This document shows positions 31,746 to 42,341 of a DNA stretch of 64,000 bases, in pieces. Position 1 is the first letter of the stretch; each line of letters opens with the position of its first letter. The notes under the pieces are model-generated. The model worked only from the letters and a program-made list of their open reading frames with translations. It had not been told where the DNA came from and ran no database searches. The translations under genes were made by a program, and so were the position numbers. Where the stretch lies: assembly GCF_016894385.1 (NCBI RefSeq), contig NZ_CP069812.1, positions 1,116,001 through 1,180,000 of the forward strand, read 5' to 3'. The stretch is from Cupriavidus oxalaticus (GTDB taxonomy: Bacteria > Pseudomonadota > Gammaproteobacteria > Burkholderiales > Burkholderiaceae).

Positions 31746-32336
31746 ATGATCGACGTCCAAGCCGCGCCGCATGCCGGCCTGTCCGCACCGTCCGCGTGGG
31801 TCGCCCGCTGGGCGCACCTGCTGCGCCCCGGCGCCCGCGTGCTCGACCTGGCCTGCGGCAGCGGCCGCCATGCCGCCTGGCTGGCCGCGCGCGGCCATGC
31901 GGTGCTGGCCGTTGACCGCGATGCCGCCGCCATTGCCGGGCTGCCGTCCGGCGTGACCGGCTGCGTGGCCGACCTGGAGCAGGGTACCTGGCCGCTGGCC
32001 GGCGAGGCGCCGTTCGACGCCATCGTCGTCACCAACTACCTGCACCGGCCGCTGTGGCCGCACCTGGCTGCAGCGCTGGCGCCGGGTGGCGTGTGGCTGT
32101 ACGAGACCTTTGCGGCAGGCAACGAGACCGTCGGCAAGCCCTCGCGGCCCGATTTTCTGCTGCGTCCCGGGGAATTGCTCGAAGTGGCGCGCACGCACGG
32201 CCTGCGTGTCATCGCTTATGAAGACGGCGTGCAGGAAGTGCCGAAAACGGCCTTCGTGCAGCGTCTGTGTGCGGTGCGCGAGGCCGCCGCCGCGCCGGAT
32301 GCGGCCACCCCGGCACGCTACCGCCTGGACCCCTGA
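31746..32336 (+). CDS. class I SAM-dependent methyltransferase
   Basis: 196-residue Rossmann-fold methyltransferase. The SAM motif [16 protein letters not shown] lies near residue 36, the acidic residue after strand 2 is in VLAVDRD, and motif '[13 protein letters not shown]' follows. Substrate not evident; similar small enzymes are annotated as tellurite-resistance TehB-like or generic. It starts 12 bp after the M50 protease stop, behind GGGGGGGC. It precedes dapA after about 150 bp. Confidence 0.87.
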   Translation: MIDVQAAPHAGLSAPSAWVARWAHLLRPGARVLDLACGSGRHAAWLAARGHAVLAVDRDAAAIAGLPSGVTGCVADLEQGTWPLAGEAPFDAIVVTNYLHRPLWPHLAAALAPGGVWLYETFAAGNETVGKPSRPDFLLRPGELLEVARTHGLRVIAYEDGVQEVPKTAFVQRLCAVREAAAAPDAATPARYRLDP

Positions 32337-32484
32337 AAGTGCATGTGCGCTGTCGGCGAGAATGCCGCTGCACACGTTGAAACAGTTGGTATCAACCCCG
32401 AGCCAACCAGCTTCCCGCCGGCGGTCGAAGCCGCCTGCGGTTCCGGTACAATCCCGTTATTCGCATCCCGAATTCCTTAACGTT

Positions 32485-33369
<885 letters not shown>

Positions 33370-33417
33370 TTTACCGCGGCGTCTTGCTGTCGCTCCCTCA
33401 ACTAGGATTGCGTGTCA

Positions 33418-34656
33418 ATGAAATCGAAGCTTAACCGCCGCGGCGCGACGCAAGTCCGCCGCGCCGCCCTGGTTGTGCCTGTGCTGGCCGCGGGCGTGAT
33501 CACCGGCTGCAGCAGCATCAATGAAGCGATGCAGCCCGACAAGATCGACTACAAGTCGTCGGCGTCGAAGCGCACGCCCACGCTGGACATTCCGCCGGAC
33601 CTGACCAAGCTGGAAGGCGACCGCCGCTACTCGGTGCCCGATGCCAACGGCACCTCGACGCTGTCGACCTACAGCCAGGCGGCCAAGGTACGCGAGCAAT
33701 CCCCGACCGAGAACGTACTGCCCTCGGCGCAGGGCATCCGCATGGAGCGCGACGGCAACACGCGCTGGCTGGTGATCAGCAACGGCATGCGCGGCGACCA
33801 GCTGTGGCAGCAACTGCGCGGCTTCTGGCAGGAAAGCGGTTTCCTGCTGGTGCAGGACTCGCCCGAGACCGGCATCATGGAAACCGACTGGGCCGAGAAC
33901 CGCGCCAAGATCCCGCAGGACATCATCCGCAATACCATCGGCAAGGTGTTCGACGGCCTGTACTCGACCTCCGAGCGCGACAAGTTCCGCACCCGCGTCG
34001 AGCGCGCGCAGAACGGCACGCTGGAAGTGTTCATCAGCCACCGCGGCGCGCAGGAGCAACTGACCGGTATCGACAAGTCCAGCACCGTGTGGACTCCGCG
34101 TCCGGCCGATCCCGAGCTGGAAGCCGAATTCCTGTCGCGCCTGGCGCAACGACTGGGCGTGCAGAAGGAGCAGGCCGACCGCATGGCCAAGAGCCCGGCG
34201 CCGGCTGGCAGTGACGCGGCGACGGCTGACGCGGCGGCTGGCGCAGCGGGTGCCACGGGTGCCACGGGTGCGGTAGCCGGCGGTGCTGCCCAGAAGTCCT
34301 ACCTGGCCCAGGTCAATGGCGCCCCCGCGCTGCAGCTGCCGGAGCCGTTCGACCGCGCGTGGCGCTCGGTCGGCCTGTCGCTGGATCGCGTCAACTTCAC
34401 CATCGAAGACCGCGACCGTGCCCAGGGCCTGTACTACGTGCGCTACGTCGATCCGCGCACCAACGTCGACAACCGTGGCTTCTTCTCCAAGCTGTTCACC
34501 AAGCCGGACGATCCCAAGACCGCCAAGAAGTACCGCGTGGCGCTCAAGGGCACCGGCAGCGGCACGCTGGTGACGGTGCTCAACGATGCCGGCCAGCCGG
34601 AGAACGGCGAAATCGGCAAGCGCATCCTGTCGCTGCTCGACGAGCAACTGCACTGA
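33418..34656 (+). CDS. bamC: outer-membrane assembly lipoprotein BamC
   Basis: Lipoprotein of the BAM complex that folds outer-membrane beta-barrel proteins. 412 residues from the ATG at 33418 with AGGAT upstream. The signal peptide ends in the lipobox GVITGC near residues 27-32. The mature protein has the unstructured N-terminal region (YKSSASKRTPTLDIPPDLTKLEGDRRY), then two helix-grip domains separated by an Ala/Gly/Thr-rich linker around residues 260-295 that is encoded by short GCCACGGGT repeats. Position after dapA is typical. Confidence 0.93.
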   Translation: MKSKLNRRGATQVRRAALVVPVLAAGVITGCSSINEAMQPDKIDYKSSASKRTPTLDIPPDLTKLEGDRRYSVPDANGTSTLSTYSQAAKVREQSPTENVLPSAQGIRMERDGNTRWLVISNGMRGDQLWQQLRGFWQESGFLLVQDSPETGIMETDWAENRAKIPQDIIRNTIGKVFDGLYSTSERDKFRTRVERAQNGTLEVFISHRGAQEQLTGIDKSSTVWTPRPADPELEAEFLSRLAQRLGVQKEQADRMAKSPAPAGSDAATADAAAGAAGATGATGAVAGGAAQKSYLAQVNGAPALQLPEPFDRAWRSVGLSLDRVNFTIEDRDRAQGLYYVRYVDPRTNVDNRGFFSKLFTKPDDPKTAKKYRVALKGTGSGTLVTVLNDAGQPENGEIGKRILSLLDEQLH

Positions 34657-34728
34657 GCCGGCGGTGACCGGTTCAACCACCGGCCGTCCTGGCCGGCCTG
34701 CCAACTGCACGGCGGGGAGGGCGCGGCC

Positions 34729-35517
34729 ATGATGCGCTTCGCCTTCCTCGGCAGCGGCAGCGAGGGCAACTCGCTGCTGATCGAATCCCGCGAAGACACC
34801 ACCACCACGCGCGTGCTGCTCGACTGCGGCTTCGGCATCCGCGAGACCGCGCGTCGCCTGGAGCGGCTTGGCGTCACGCCGGACCAGCTCGACGCCGTGC
34901 TGGTCACGCACGAGCATGGCGACCATGTCGGCTCGGCCTACGCCTTTGCGGCCCGGCACCGGCTGGCGGTCTACACCAGCCACGGCACGTGGCTGGCGAC
35001 CTCGCACATGCGCGGCGCCGACCTCGCCGATGTGCGCGTCTGCGGTGCCGACCACGCTTTTGCCATCGGCGGCATCCAGGTGATGCCGTACACGGTTCCG
35101 CACGACGCGCGCGAGCCGCTGCAGTTCGTGCTCTCCGATGGGCAGTCGCGTCTGGGCGTGCTGACCGACGCCGGCATGGAAACGCCCTATGTGACAGCGC
35201 GTCTGTCAGGTGTGGATGCGCTGGTGCTGGAGTGCAATCACGACCGCGAGTTGCTGCGCAACTCGGTCTACCCGGCGTCGCTGAAGCGGCGGATTGGCGG
35301 TGACTTCGGCCATTTGGCCAATGAGGTGGCGGCGAGCATTTTGGGGCAGGTCGCGCATGCCGGCCTGAACCGCGTCGTGGCGGCGCACCTCAGCAAGCAG
35401 AACAACACGCGGGAGCTGGCCACGGGCGCGCTGGCGGCGGCGCTGGGCGCGTTGCCTTCGGAAGTGCTGGTGGCCGATCAGGAAATGGGGCTGGACTGGC
35501 AAGCGGTGCGAGCCTGA
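34729..35517 (+). CDS. metallo-beta-lactamase-fold hydrolase (YycJ-like)
   Basis: 262-residue MBL hydrolase. The metal motif THEHGDH lies near residue 59, the earlier strand begins MMRFAFLGSGSEGNSLLIES, and later ligands are in LTDAGMETPY and LECNHDREL. This N-terminus is characteristic of the YycJ/WalJ branch, which acts in DNA mismatch repair or cell-wall signalling in Firmicutes; its betaproteobacterial role is not known. Two adjacent ATGs (34729, 34732) are possible starts. It ends before a strong terminator. Confidence 0.9.
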   Translation: MMRFAFLGSGSEGNSLLIESREDTTTTRVLLDCGFGIRETARRLERLGVTPDQLDAVLVTHEHGDHVGSAYAFAARHRLAVYTSHGTWLATSHMRGADLADVRVCGADHAFAIGGIQVMPYTVPHDAREPLQFVLSDGQSRLGVLTDAGMETPYVTARLSGVDALVLECNHDRELLRNSVYPASLKRRIGGDFGHLANEVAASILGQVAHAGLNRVVAAHLSKQNNTRELATGALAAALGALPSEVLVADQEMGLDWQAVRA

Positions 35518-35550
35518 ACCGGGTGCGCGACGCGCCTTGCGGCGACCAAT

Positions 35551-35580
35551 AAAAAAACCGGCCCCAGGGCCGGTTTTTTT
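35551..35580. terminator. bidirectional rho-independent terminator
   Basis: ACCGGCCC-CAG-GGCCGGT flanked by seven A on the left and seven T on the right, so it can stop transcription from the MBL gene (+) and the lipoprotein gene (-). Confidence 0.92.
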
Positions 35581-35595
35581 GTCGGGCGAAGCCGA

Positions 35596-35847
35596 TTACT
35601 GCTTGGCAGCCGGAGCCGAAGCGTCAGCAGCCGGGGCTTCAGCAGCGGGAGCCGAAGCGTCAGCAGCGGCAGCAGCCGGGGCTTCTGCAGCGGGAGCCGA
35701 AGCTTCAGCGGCGGGAGCTTCTGCAGCCGGAGCGGTGGCAGCCGGAGCAGCCGTGTCAGCGGCCGGAGCAGCCGGTTCTTCCTTCTTGCCGCAAGCGGCG
35801 AGAGCAACAGCGGCCAGCAGCGATGCGATCAGGAGAGACTTCTTCAT
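35596..35847 (-). CDS. Ala/Pro/Glu-rich low-complexity lipoprotein
   Basis: 83 residues, ATG at 35845-35847 with AAAGGACGAAC upstream. The signal peptide MKKSLLIASLLAAVALAAC ends in the lipobox LAAC (Cys19). The mature part after CGKKEEP consists almost wholly of Ala, Pro, Ser, Glu and Asp arranged as repeated SAPAAEAPA-like units. It is probably a flexible lipoprotein anchored in a membrane. The repeated DNA makes the repeat number likely to vary among strains. An 18-bp perfect palindrome lies 42 bp upstream. Confidence 0.85.
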   Translation of the reverse strand: MKKSLLIASLLAAVALAACGKKEEPAAPAADTAAPAATAPAAEAPAAEASAPAAEAPAAAAADASAPAAEAPAADASAPAAKQ

Positions 35848-35888
35848 TGTTCGTCCTTTAACTTGTAATAACGAAAAACAGGCGATGA

Positions 35889-35906
35889 ATAATTACCGGT
35901 AATTAT
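35889..35906. promoter_or_regulatory. 18-bp perfect palindrome upstream of the lipoprotein gene
   Basis: ATAATTACCGGTAATTAT is self-complementary over all 18 bases and A/T rich within a GC-rich chromosome. It lies 42 bp upstream of the minus-strand lipoprotein start, where an operator or a promoter would be expected. Confidence 0.6.
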
Positions 35907-36047
35907 CGCTCTTGAACTGCAAAAATAGAGGCCCTCCCGGGTGCCGACATATACAGTGGTCCACAGTACTAGCCAGCCGACGATTATATCCGCGTTTTCC
36001 CGGCTTGTGTAGCATCGAAAATTACTGAATTGCAATGTTACGCATTA

Positions 36048-37253
36048 TTACAGGCGTGGTCCCAATTGTAGCCATCCCTCCTGCGTCCAGTGATGAAAAG
36101 TCTCCATCAGGTCAGGCAGGCTGGCGCATACCGCAACCTCATCGCCGCTAAGGTGGCGATTATCGGCCAGTTTTTTCAACCAGGGCATCAGTTCGGCCGG
36201 GGGCTCGTAGGCTTCCCCATTGAGGAAGAAATTGTGCCGGTCGTAAAGTGCAATCGAGGCAGACGCAAGAACGACGCCATGCTGGGCCGCAAGTTTCTCA
36301 TAACGGCGCTGCGGCAGGTCGGATATCTCCGCGAATTCGACCCCGGGCTTCGGTTCTGACAGATGAGAGCCAAGAAATTCCGACACCATCTGCGAATTCC
36401 ATTGCAGTGCCTTGAGCCGCTCGGCTACTGCCTTGGCCATGCCGGCGGGCAGTTGCGCGGGCTTCGTCGCCGCACGTTCGCCGGCGTCGGCGTAACGCCC
36501 GCTGAGGTCTTCGTTGTCCTCCACCGTCTCGGAAAGCCACGCCAGGAAATGACCCGCCAGTTCACGGTAGGCCGGGGCACGGAAGCCGATCGAGCAGGTC
36601 ATGCATTCGCCTTCGGCCACGCCGTCGTGGGCGTATTGCGGCGGCAGGTACAGCATGTCGCCCGGCTCCAGCACCCATTCCTCCTCGGCGCTGAAATCGG
36701 CGAGGATCTTCAGCGGCATGTCGGGGACCAGTTCCAGGCTGGTCTGCGACGAGATGCGCCAGCGACGCCGGCCCGAGACTTGCAGCAGGAACACGTCGTA
36801 GGAATCGAAGTGCGGGCCGACGCCGCCGCCGTCGGACGCGTAGCTGATCATCAGGTCGTCCAGGCGCGCGTCGGGCACGAAGCGGAAGCGTCCCATCAGC
36901 TCGGCCGCCGCGGCATCGTGCAGGTTCACGCCCTGCACCAGCAAAGTCCACTGGCGGGCCTTGACGGCAGGCAGGTTTTCGCGCGCAAATGGACCATGTT
37001 CGAGCTTCCAGCGATTGCGGAAGTGCGTCACCAGGCGCGATTCGACTTCGTCGCGATCGGCAAGGTCGAAAAGCGCATCGCGCGACACAGGCGGCACGAT
37101 TCCGGGTACCGCCTGTCGAATCAGCAGTGGCTTGCGGTGCCAGACATCCCGCATGAATGCAGCCGGCGTCATGCCACCAAGCAGGTCGAGCGGAGTGTCT
37201 GGATCGACGGGGCCAGGGGGCAGGGCCTGCGCGTATAATGCGGAATCGTTCAT
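36048..37253 (-). CDS. JmjC/cupin-type ribosomal oxygenase (YcfD/RoxA-like)
   Basis: 401-residue cupin_4/JmjC protein. Characterised homologues are iron(II)/2-oxoglutarate hydroxylases that modify an arginine of ribosomal protein uL16. The HxD metal motif is in GPHFDSYD near residue 148, and the distal His is in PPQYAHDGVAEG near 210. A C-terminal winged-helix-like region follows. Length is close to E. coli YcfD (373). It is divergent from slyD with 11 bp between the starts, so the two 5' ends overlap. Ribosomal substrate is from family knowledge, not visible here. Confidence 0.9.
   Translation of the reverse strand: MNDSALYAQALPPGPVDPDTPLDLLGGMTPAAFMRDVWHRKPLLIRQAVPGIVPPVSRDALFDLADRDEVESRLVTHFRNRWKLEHGPFARENLPAVKARQWTLLVQGVNLHDAAAAELMGRFRFVPDARLDDLMISYASDGGGVGPHFDSYDVFLLQVSGRRRWRISSQTSLELVPDMPLKILADFSAEEEWVLEPGDMLYLPPQYAHDGVAEGECMTCSIGFRAPAYRELAGHFLAWLSETVEDNEDLSGRYADAGERAATKPAQLPAGMAKAVAERLKALQWNSQMVSEFLGSHLSEPKPGVEFAEISDLPQRRYEKLAAQHGVVLASASIALYDRHNFFLNGEAYEPPAELMPWLKKLADNRHLSGDEVAVCASLPDLMETFHHWTQEGWLQLGPRL
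37234..37239 (+). promoter_or_regulatory. -10 element for slyD
   Basis: TATAAT 25 bp before the slyD TTG start and inside the 5' end of the divergent oxygenase gene. No consensus -35 is evident at the usual spacing. Confidence 0.45.
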
Positions 37254-37264
37254 GGAGTCAAGAA

Positions 37265-37798
37265 TTGAAAATCGCTAAGAACACGGTAGTGTCCGTGATG
37301 TACAAGCTGTCGGACGCGCAAGGCAATCTGATTGAGGAGTCAGATGAAGCCATGGTCTATTTGCACGGCGGGTATGATGGCACGTTCCCCAAGATCGAGG
37401 AAGCGCTCGACGGCCATGACACCGGCTTCGAGACCCAGCTGCAGCTTGAACCCGAAGATGCCTTTGGCGACTACGATGCCGAGCTGGTCAAGGTCGAGCC
37501 GCGCGACCGCTTTCCCGAGCCGCTGGAAGTCGGCATGCAGTTCGAAGGCATGCCCGAGGACGGCGATGAAGAAGACTCCGTCATCTACACCGTGACCGAC
37601 GTTGCCGAAGACAAGGTGGTGCTGGACGGCAACCACCCGCTGGCCGGCATGGCGCTGCGCTTCTGGCTGAAGGTCTCCGAGGTGCGCGAGGCTACCGCCG
37701 AGGAAATCGAGCACGGCCACGCCCATGGCGCCTCGGGCATCGAGGTGGTGGACGAGGACGAAGACGAGGGCGACGATACCCCGCGCACGCTGCACTGA
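37265..37798 (+). CDS. slyD: FKBP-type peptidyl-prolyl isomerase SlyD
   Basis: Proline isomerase and chaperone of the SlyD type. 177 residues from a TTG start at 37265, chosen because GGAG lies upstream and the protein begins with the family strand KIAKNTVVSVMYKL. FKBP half-domains flank an insert-in-flap chaperone domain (LEPEDAFGDYDAELV near 60), and the YLHGGYDGTFPKIEEALDG block is diagnostic. The metal-binding C-terminus is poor in His (EHGHAHG) and ends in an acidic Asp/Glu run instead. Terminated by a hairpin 28 bp downstream. Confidence 0.93.
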   Translation: MKIAKNTVVSVMYKLSDAQGNLIEESDEAMVYLHGGYDGTFPKIEEALDGHDTGFETQLQLEPEDAFGDYDAELVKVEPRDRFPEPLEVGMQFEGMPEDGDEEDSVIYTVTDVAEDKVVLDGNHPLAGMALRFWLKVSEVREATAEEIEHGHAHGASGIEVVDEDEDEGDDTPRTLH

Positions 37799-37826
37799 TC
37801 GCGCGCCCTCCGTGGCCCATGAAGGA

Positions 37827-37848
37827 AGCCGGCTTAGCCGGCTTTTTT
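37827..37848. terminator. rho-independent terminator after slyD
   Basis: AGCCGGC-TTA-GCCGGCT with a run of six T. It lies between slyD and the convergent metallophosphoesterase. Confidence 0.88.
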
Positions 37849-37883
37849 CATGGGCGCGGACATCGCGGCTCCAGGCGCGCGGC

Positions 37884-38918
37884 TCAGGGCGTGGCCGGCG
37901 CATCCCTGAGCGATGCCGAGAACGGCGCCGCCGCGTTCGGCGTGATCACCAGCTCGGTCCATTGGGCCGCCGTGTTGATCGGCAGCGAAACCCGCGTGAA
38001 ATTCTGCAGCACCTTGCCGGCGCTGTCGCGTAGCGGCTTGTCGATGCCGAAGCCGCTCTCGCCCGCATGCACCAGCAGCACCTGGCCGGGAAAGCGCGCG
38101 CTCAGGTCGCGCAGCTGGCGCTTGAACTCCAGGTAGCCGTCGCGCGTGCGGTGGCGCATGAAACCGTCCAGCAGCGTCGGGCGGCCCTTCTTCTCCCAGC
38201 CGTTGGCGAAGTGCGGGTCGGCATGGGCCACCACGACGATGCCGTTCATGCCGCGCTGCCGCGCCAGCGAGAACGCGCGCGCCAGCCACTGGCGGTTGGC
38301 CTCGCGCCGGTCCTCGAACTCGCTGTTGCGCCCGCCCTCGTTGCGGTAGTGGTTGTTGTCGCCCGGCACGTTCAGGCCGACGATCAGGATGTCGCCCAGC
38401 GTGAGGCGGACGTTCTCGCGAAAGGTGCGGAACAGGGCCTGGTCGGACTGCCGCACCACCGGCCGCGGACGCTGGCCCAGCGTGGCGTCCTCGGAGAAGA
38501 ACAGCTCGCGCAGGCGGTTCAGCCGCTCGACCGAGTCGAACTTGCCGTTGACCGGGAGCCGGCATTCGGCCCAGTCTGTTTCGCCCGGCACGTAGAGCAG
38601 CGGCAACGGCGACTGGGCGAGCAGCTGCTGGCGGCTCGCCAGGATGGTGTCGCTGCAGGATTCGGTATCGCCCTTGATGCCGCCGGCGTGGATCACCAGG
38701 TCGAGCTTGCGTTCGGCAAAGCTGTCGAGCAGTGCGGCGGCGTTGGCTTCGGCGGCAGGCCATTGCGGCAGGTCGGCGATCAGCGCGACGCGCATCACCT
38801 TCGGTTTGGGCGCGGCCTTGCCCCCGCGGCCGGCGGGTGCCGGCCATGCGGTGCTGGCCGCGCACAGCAGCAAGGCCGCGGCGAGGATGCGGCCGGCATG
38901 CCGGCGCCTGGCGTTCAT
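37884..38918 (-). CDS. exported metallophosphoesterase-like protein
   Basis: 344 residues with a Sec signal peptide ([24 protein letters not shown]; cleavage around residue 27). The calcineurin-like fold is suggested by [43 protein letters not shown] and VHAGES, which replace the usual GDxxD, GNHE and GHxH blocks with degenerate versions. The metal site may therefore be altered or inactive. It overlaps the mutS end by 4 bp and so is probably cotranscribed from mutS. Function unknown. Confidence 0.82.
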   Translation of the reverse strand: MNARRRHAGRILAAALLLCAASTAWPAPAGRGGKAAPKPKVMRVALIADLPQWPAAEANAAALLDSFAERKLDLVIHAGGIKGDTESCSDTILASRQQLLAQSPLPLLYVPGETDWAECRLPVNGKFDSVERLNRLRELFFSEDATLGQRPRPVVRQSDQALFRTFRENVRLTLGDILIVGLNVPGDNNHYRNEGGRNSEFEDRREANRQWLARAFSLARQRGMNGIVVVAHADPHFANGWEKKGRPTLLDGFMRHRTRDGYLEFKRQLRDLSARFPGQVLLVHAGESGFGIDKPLRDSAGKVLQNFTRVSLPINTAAQWTELVITPNAAAPFSASLRDAPATP

Positions 38919-41632
38919 GCCGTGCCGACCGCCTCGCCTGCAAGCGCCTTGAGCCGGTACAGCGCATCGAGCGCGGCACGCGGCGTCAGGCTGTCCGGAT
39001 CCAGGTCGGCCAGCGTGTCGATCAGCGCGGCATGCTCCGGTGCAAGGTCGGCCGGCTGCGGTGTGGCGGCTGCATAGCCGTCGCCCCCCTCGTACCCATC
39101 GCCTTCGTCGTCATCGGTGTCCGGCAGCGTCGGCGCGGCGAACAGGTCGAGCTGCGGCGTCGGCGTGGCATCGGCCGATTGCTGCTCCAGCCATGCCAGG
39201 TGCTTGCGCGCGGCGCGGATCACCGGCTGCGGCACGCCGGCCAGCTGCGCCACCTGCAGGCCATAGCTCTGGCTGGCGGGACCATCCTGCACCGCATGCA
39301 GGAACACGATGCCGTCGCCATGCTCCACCGCGGACAGGTGCACGTTGGCGGCCTGCGGGAATTCCTGCGGCAACTGCGTCAGCTCGAAATAGTGCGTCGC
39401 GAACAGCGTATGGCTGCGGTTGTGCGACAGCAGGTGGCGCGCGATCGCCCACGCCAGCGCGAGCCCGTCGAAGGTGGACGTGCCGCGGCCGATCTCGTCC
39501 ATCAGCACCAGCGAAGACGGCGTGGCATGGTGCAGGATGCCGGCGGCTTCGGTCATTTCCACCATGAAGGTGGAGCGCCCGCCGGCCAGGTCGTCGGCCG
39601 CGCCGATGCGGGTAAAGATGCGGTCGATCGGGCCGATCACGGCGCGCCGCGCTGGCACGTAGGCGCCCACGCAGGCCAGCAGCACGATCAGCGCGGTCTG
39701 GCGCATGAAGGTCGACTTGCCGCCCATGTTGGGACCGGTGATCAGCAGCAGCTTGCGCGCTTCGTTGAGCTGGCAGTCGTTGGCGATAAACGCCACCGAT
39801 TCCGCTGCCAGCTGGCCTTCCACGACCGGGTGGCGGCCCTGCACGATGTCGACCACGTTCTCGCGCACGCGCTCGGGCGCGGACCAGTCCAGCGTCTGCG
39901 CGCGCTCGGCCAGCGCCGCCAGCACATCGAGGCGCGCCAGCGCGCCGGCCACGCGCTGCAGCTCGCCGATATGCGGCAGCAGCGCCTGCAGCAGGCCGTC
40001 GTACAGCTGCTTCTCGCGCGCCAGCGCGCGGTCCTGCGCCGACAGCGCCTTGTCCTCGAACGCCTTCAGCTCGGGCGTGATATAGCGCTCGGCATTCTTC
40101 AGTGTCTGGCGGCGGCGGTAGTCGTCGGGCACCTTGTCGGCCTGGCCATTGGTGACCTCGATATAGAAGCCATGCACGCGGTTGAATTCGACGCGCAGGT
40201 TGGCGATGCCGGTGCGCGTGCGTTCGCGTGCTTCCAGGTCGATCAGGAACTGGCCGCAGTTCTCGGAGATATCGCGCAGCTCGTCCAGCTGGGCGTCGTA
40301 GCCGCGCGCAATCACGCCGCCGTCGCGCACCACGGAGGCGGGTTCTTCGGCGACCGCGCGCACCAGCAGGTCCAGGGGCGCCTGCGGTACGGCCAGGTCC
40401 TGCAGCGTCTGCGCCAGCAGCTCGCTGTCCTGTTCGTCGCGGATGCAGCCCTGCACGTCGGGCAGCGCGCGCAGCGTATCGCGCAGCGAGGACAGGTCGC
40501 GCGGGCGCGCGCTCAGCAGCGCCAGGCGCGAGGTGATGCGCTCGACGTCGGCCAGCCGGCGCAGCGCGCCGCGCAGCGTATCGGTGCCCTGGTCGATCAG
40601 CGCGCCGATGGCCTGCTGCCGCGCCTGCGGCACGGCCGGGTCGCGCAGCGGATGGTGCAGCCAGTGCCGCAGCGCGCGGCTGCCCATCGTGGTGCAGCAG
40701 GTATCCAGCAGCGAGAACAGCGTCGGCGACTCGCCGCCGCGCAGCGTCTCGGTCAGCTCCAGGTTGCGGCGCGTGGCCGAATCCAGGCCAATGTATTCCG
40801 ACTCGCGTTCGACCTTCAGGCCCTGCACATGGCGCAGCGACTGGCCCTGCGTGGTGGCGGCGTAGTTCAGCAGCGCGCCGGCGGCGCCGATTGCCGCGCC
40901 CAGACCGGCACAGCCAAACGGATCGAGGCTGGCCACGCCCAGCTGCTCGCGCAGCCGGCGCGAGCCGGCATCCTGGTCGAAATGCCATTCGGGCAGGCGC
41001 GTGCGCGCGCAGGCCAGCGCCGGCAGGTCGATGCCGTCGGCATAGAGCAGTTCGGCCGGGCGGATGCGCTCCAGCTCGCGGCCCAGCTGCGCCACCTCGC
41101 ACTCCAGCAGGCGCAGCTCGCCGCTGGCCAGGTTCAGCCACGCAAGGCCGGTCTTGCTGACGCCGCGGCGCGTCGTCTGCTGGTGCACCGCCATCAGGAA
41201 GGTGTCGACCTTGTCCGGCAGCAGCGCCGCGTCGGTCAGCGTGCCCGGCGTGACGATGCGCACCACCTTGCGCTCTACCGGTCCCTTGCTGGTGGCGGGA
41301 TCGCCGATCTGCTCGCAGATCGCCACCGACTCGCCCAGCTTCACCAGCCGGGCCAGGTACTGGTCCGCCGAATGGAAGGGAATGCCGGCCATCCGGATCG
41401 GCACGCCATTCGAGGCGCCACGCGCGGTCAGCGTGATGTCGAGCAGGCGCGCGGCCTTCTCGGCGTCGTCGTGGAACAGCTCGTAGAAGTCACCCATGCG
41501 ATAGAACAGCAGGGTGTCGGGGTGGTCTGCCTTGATGCGCAAATATTGCTGCATCATGGGAGTGTGGCGGCTGCCTGCGGCGTCTGCCTGTGCCTGTTCA
41601 GGGTCGGTTTTCTTCTGCAATCCCATTGCCAT
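38915..41632 (-). CDS. mutS: DNA mismatch repair protein MutS
   Basis: Mismatch recognition ATPase. 905 residues, start ATG 41630-41632. The mismatch-contacting Phe-x-Glu is in [12 protein letters not shown] near residue 48, the P-loop is [13 protein letters not shown] near 640, Walker [17 protein letters not shown] near 720 and ATHYFELT near 755. The N-terminus has about 25 residues before the usual HTPMMQQYL start. The C-terminal tail contains an acidic, Gly/Tyr-rich segment ([13 protein letters not shown]) before the dimer/tetramer domain. Confidence 0.97.
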   Translation of the reverse strand: MAMGLQKKTDPEQAQADAAGSRHTPMMQQYLRIKADHPDTLLFYRMGDFYELFHDDAEKAARLLDITLTARGASNGVPIRMAGIPFHSADQYLARLVKLGESVAICEQIGDPATSKGPVERKVVRIVTPGTLTDAALLPDKVDTFLMAVHQQTTRRGVSKTGLAWLNLASGELRLLECEVAQLGRELERIRPAELLYADGIDLPALACARTRLPEWHFDQDAGSRRLREQLGVASLDPFGCAGLGAAIGAAGALLNYAATTQGQSLRHVQGLKVERESEYIGLDSATRRNLELTETLRGGESPTLFSLLDTCCTTMGSRALRHWLHHPLRDPAVPQARQQAIGALIDQGTDTLRGALRRLADVERITSRLALLSARPRDLSSLRDTLRALPDVQGCIRDEQDSELLAQTLQDLAVPQAPLDLLVRAVAEEPASVVRDGGVIARGYDAQLDELRDISENCGQFLIDLEARERTRTGIANLRVEFNRVHGFYIEVTNGQADKVPDDYRRRQTLKNAERYITPELKAFEDKALSAQDRALAREKQLYDGLLQALLPHIGELQRVAGALARLDVLAALAERAQTLDWSAPERVRENVVDIVQGRHPVVEGQLAAESVAFIANDCQLNEARKLLLITGPNMGGKSTFMRQTALIVLLACVGAYVPARRAVIGPIDRIFTRIGAADDLAGGRSTFMVEMTEAAGILHHATPSSLVLMDEIGRGTSTFDGLALAWAIARHLLSHNRSHTLFATHYFELTQLPQEFPQAANVHLSAVEHGDGIVFLHAVQDGPASQSYGLQVAQLAGVPQPVIRAARKHLAWLEQQSADATPTPQLDLFAAPTLPDTDDDEGDGYEGGDGYAAATPQPADLAPEHAALIDTLADLDPDSLTPRAALDALYRLKALAGEAVGTA

Positions 41633-41842
41633 TTAGCCTGTCTGGCGGTGGGCCTGCGTTGTGCGGCCCGATCCGCTCGGAGCGCCGCCTTGCGTGTTGC
41701 GGAAAAGCGCCCCCGCGGGGGCGGCCGGGCGCTGGTCCGGCGGCCTGTGGCCGCGGCACGAAGGGGCGTTTTCGAATATGGGCGATATGGTACAGCACGG
41801 TGCCGCCGCCGACGTGCTGCAGACGGGTGTGCCGGCCCCGGA

Positions 41843-42277
41843 TCAGCGGAACACCAGCACCGGGATGTCGGTATGGGTCAGCACTTTCTGCGTTTCGCTG
41901 CCCAGCAGCAGCCCGCTGAGTCCCTTGCGGCCGTGCGAGGCCATGAAGATGACGTCGCAGCCCAGTTCTCCGGCGGCATGGATGATGCCCTGGTACGGCA
42001 CCGAAGCGCTGGAGACGTGGCCGGTACATGGCACCCCCGCGAGCGCTGCCGCGGCCTCGACCTTGGCGAGCTCCTGGCGCGCCTCGGCTTCCACGCGCTG
42101 CTGGTACACCTCGCGCTTTTCGTGCGAGCTGTCGCTGGACAGCGCATACGGATAGCTCTCCACGCACATATACGGCGTGAGCCGTGCCGCCGCGGTGCGG
42201 GCAAACTGGATGGCCGCGGAAACGGCCTTGTGCGAAAGGTCCGAGCCGTCGACGGGGAGCAGGATGTGCTTGAACAT
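41843..42277 (-). CDS. universal stress protein, UspA family
   Basis: 144-residue UspA-fold protein. It begins MFKHILLPVDGSDLSHKAV and has the ATP-binding G-x2-G-x9-G-S/T motif as GRKGLSGLLLGSETQKVL near residue 118. Members bind ATP and respond to starvation. A second gene for poly-P metabolism (ppk2) lies immediately upstream, suggesting a shared stress context. It is separated from mutS by a 210-bp gap that includes a GCCCCCGCGGGGGC hairpin. Confidence 0.93.
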   Translation of the reverse strand: MFKHILLPVDGSDLSHKAVSAAIQFARTAAARLTPYMCVESYPYALSSDSSHEKREVYQQRVEAEARQELAKVEAAAALAGVPCTGHVSSASVPYQGIIHAAGELGCDVIFMASHGRKGLSGLLLGSETQKVLTHTDIPVLVFR

Positions 42278-42341
42278 GGGGTCCTTTTCTGGTGAGTAAG
42301 GCGAAAGGGGGCAGGCGGCGTCCTGCGTTGCCGCACGGGAG

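Noticed and set aside
34240..34300. Tandem GCCACGGGT repeats in bamC
   Set aside because: They encode the ordinary flexible linker between the two BamC domains.
35844..36035. 63-residue minus-strand open frame between the lipoprotein and oxygenase genes
   Set aside because: Covers the palindrome and promoter region; no ribosome binding site and no conserved pattern. It overlaps the lipoprotein start.
38732..42295. 1187-residue plus-strand open frame
   Set aside because: Opposite to mutS and uspA, both of which have clear catalytic motifs.
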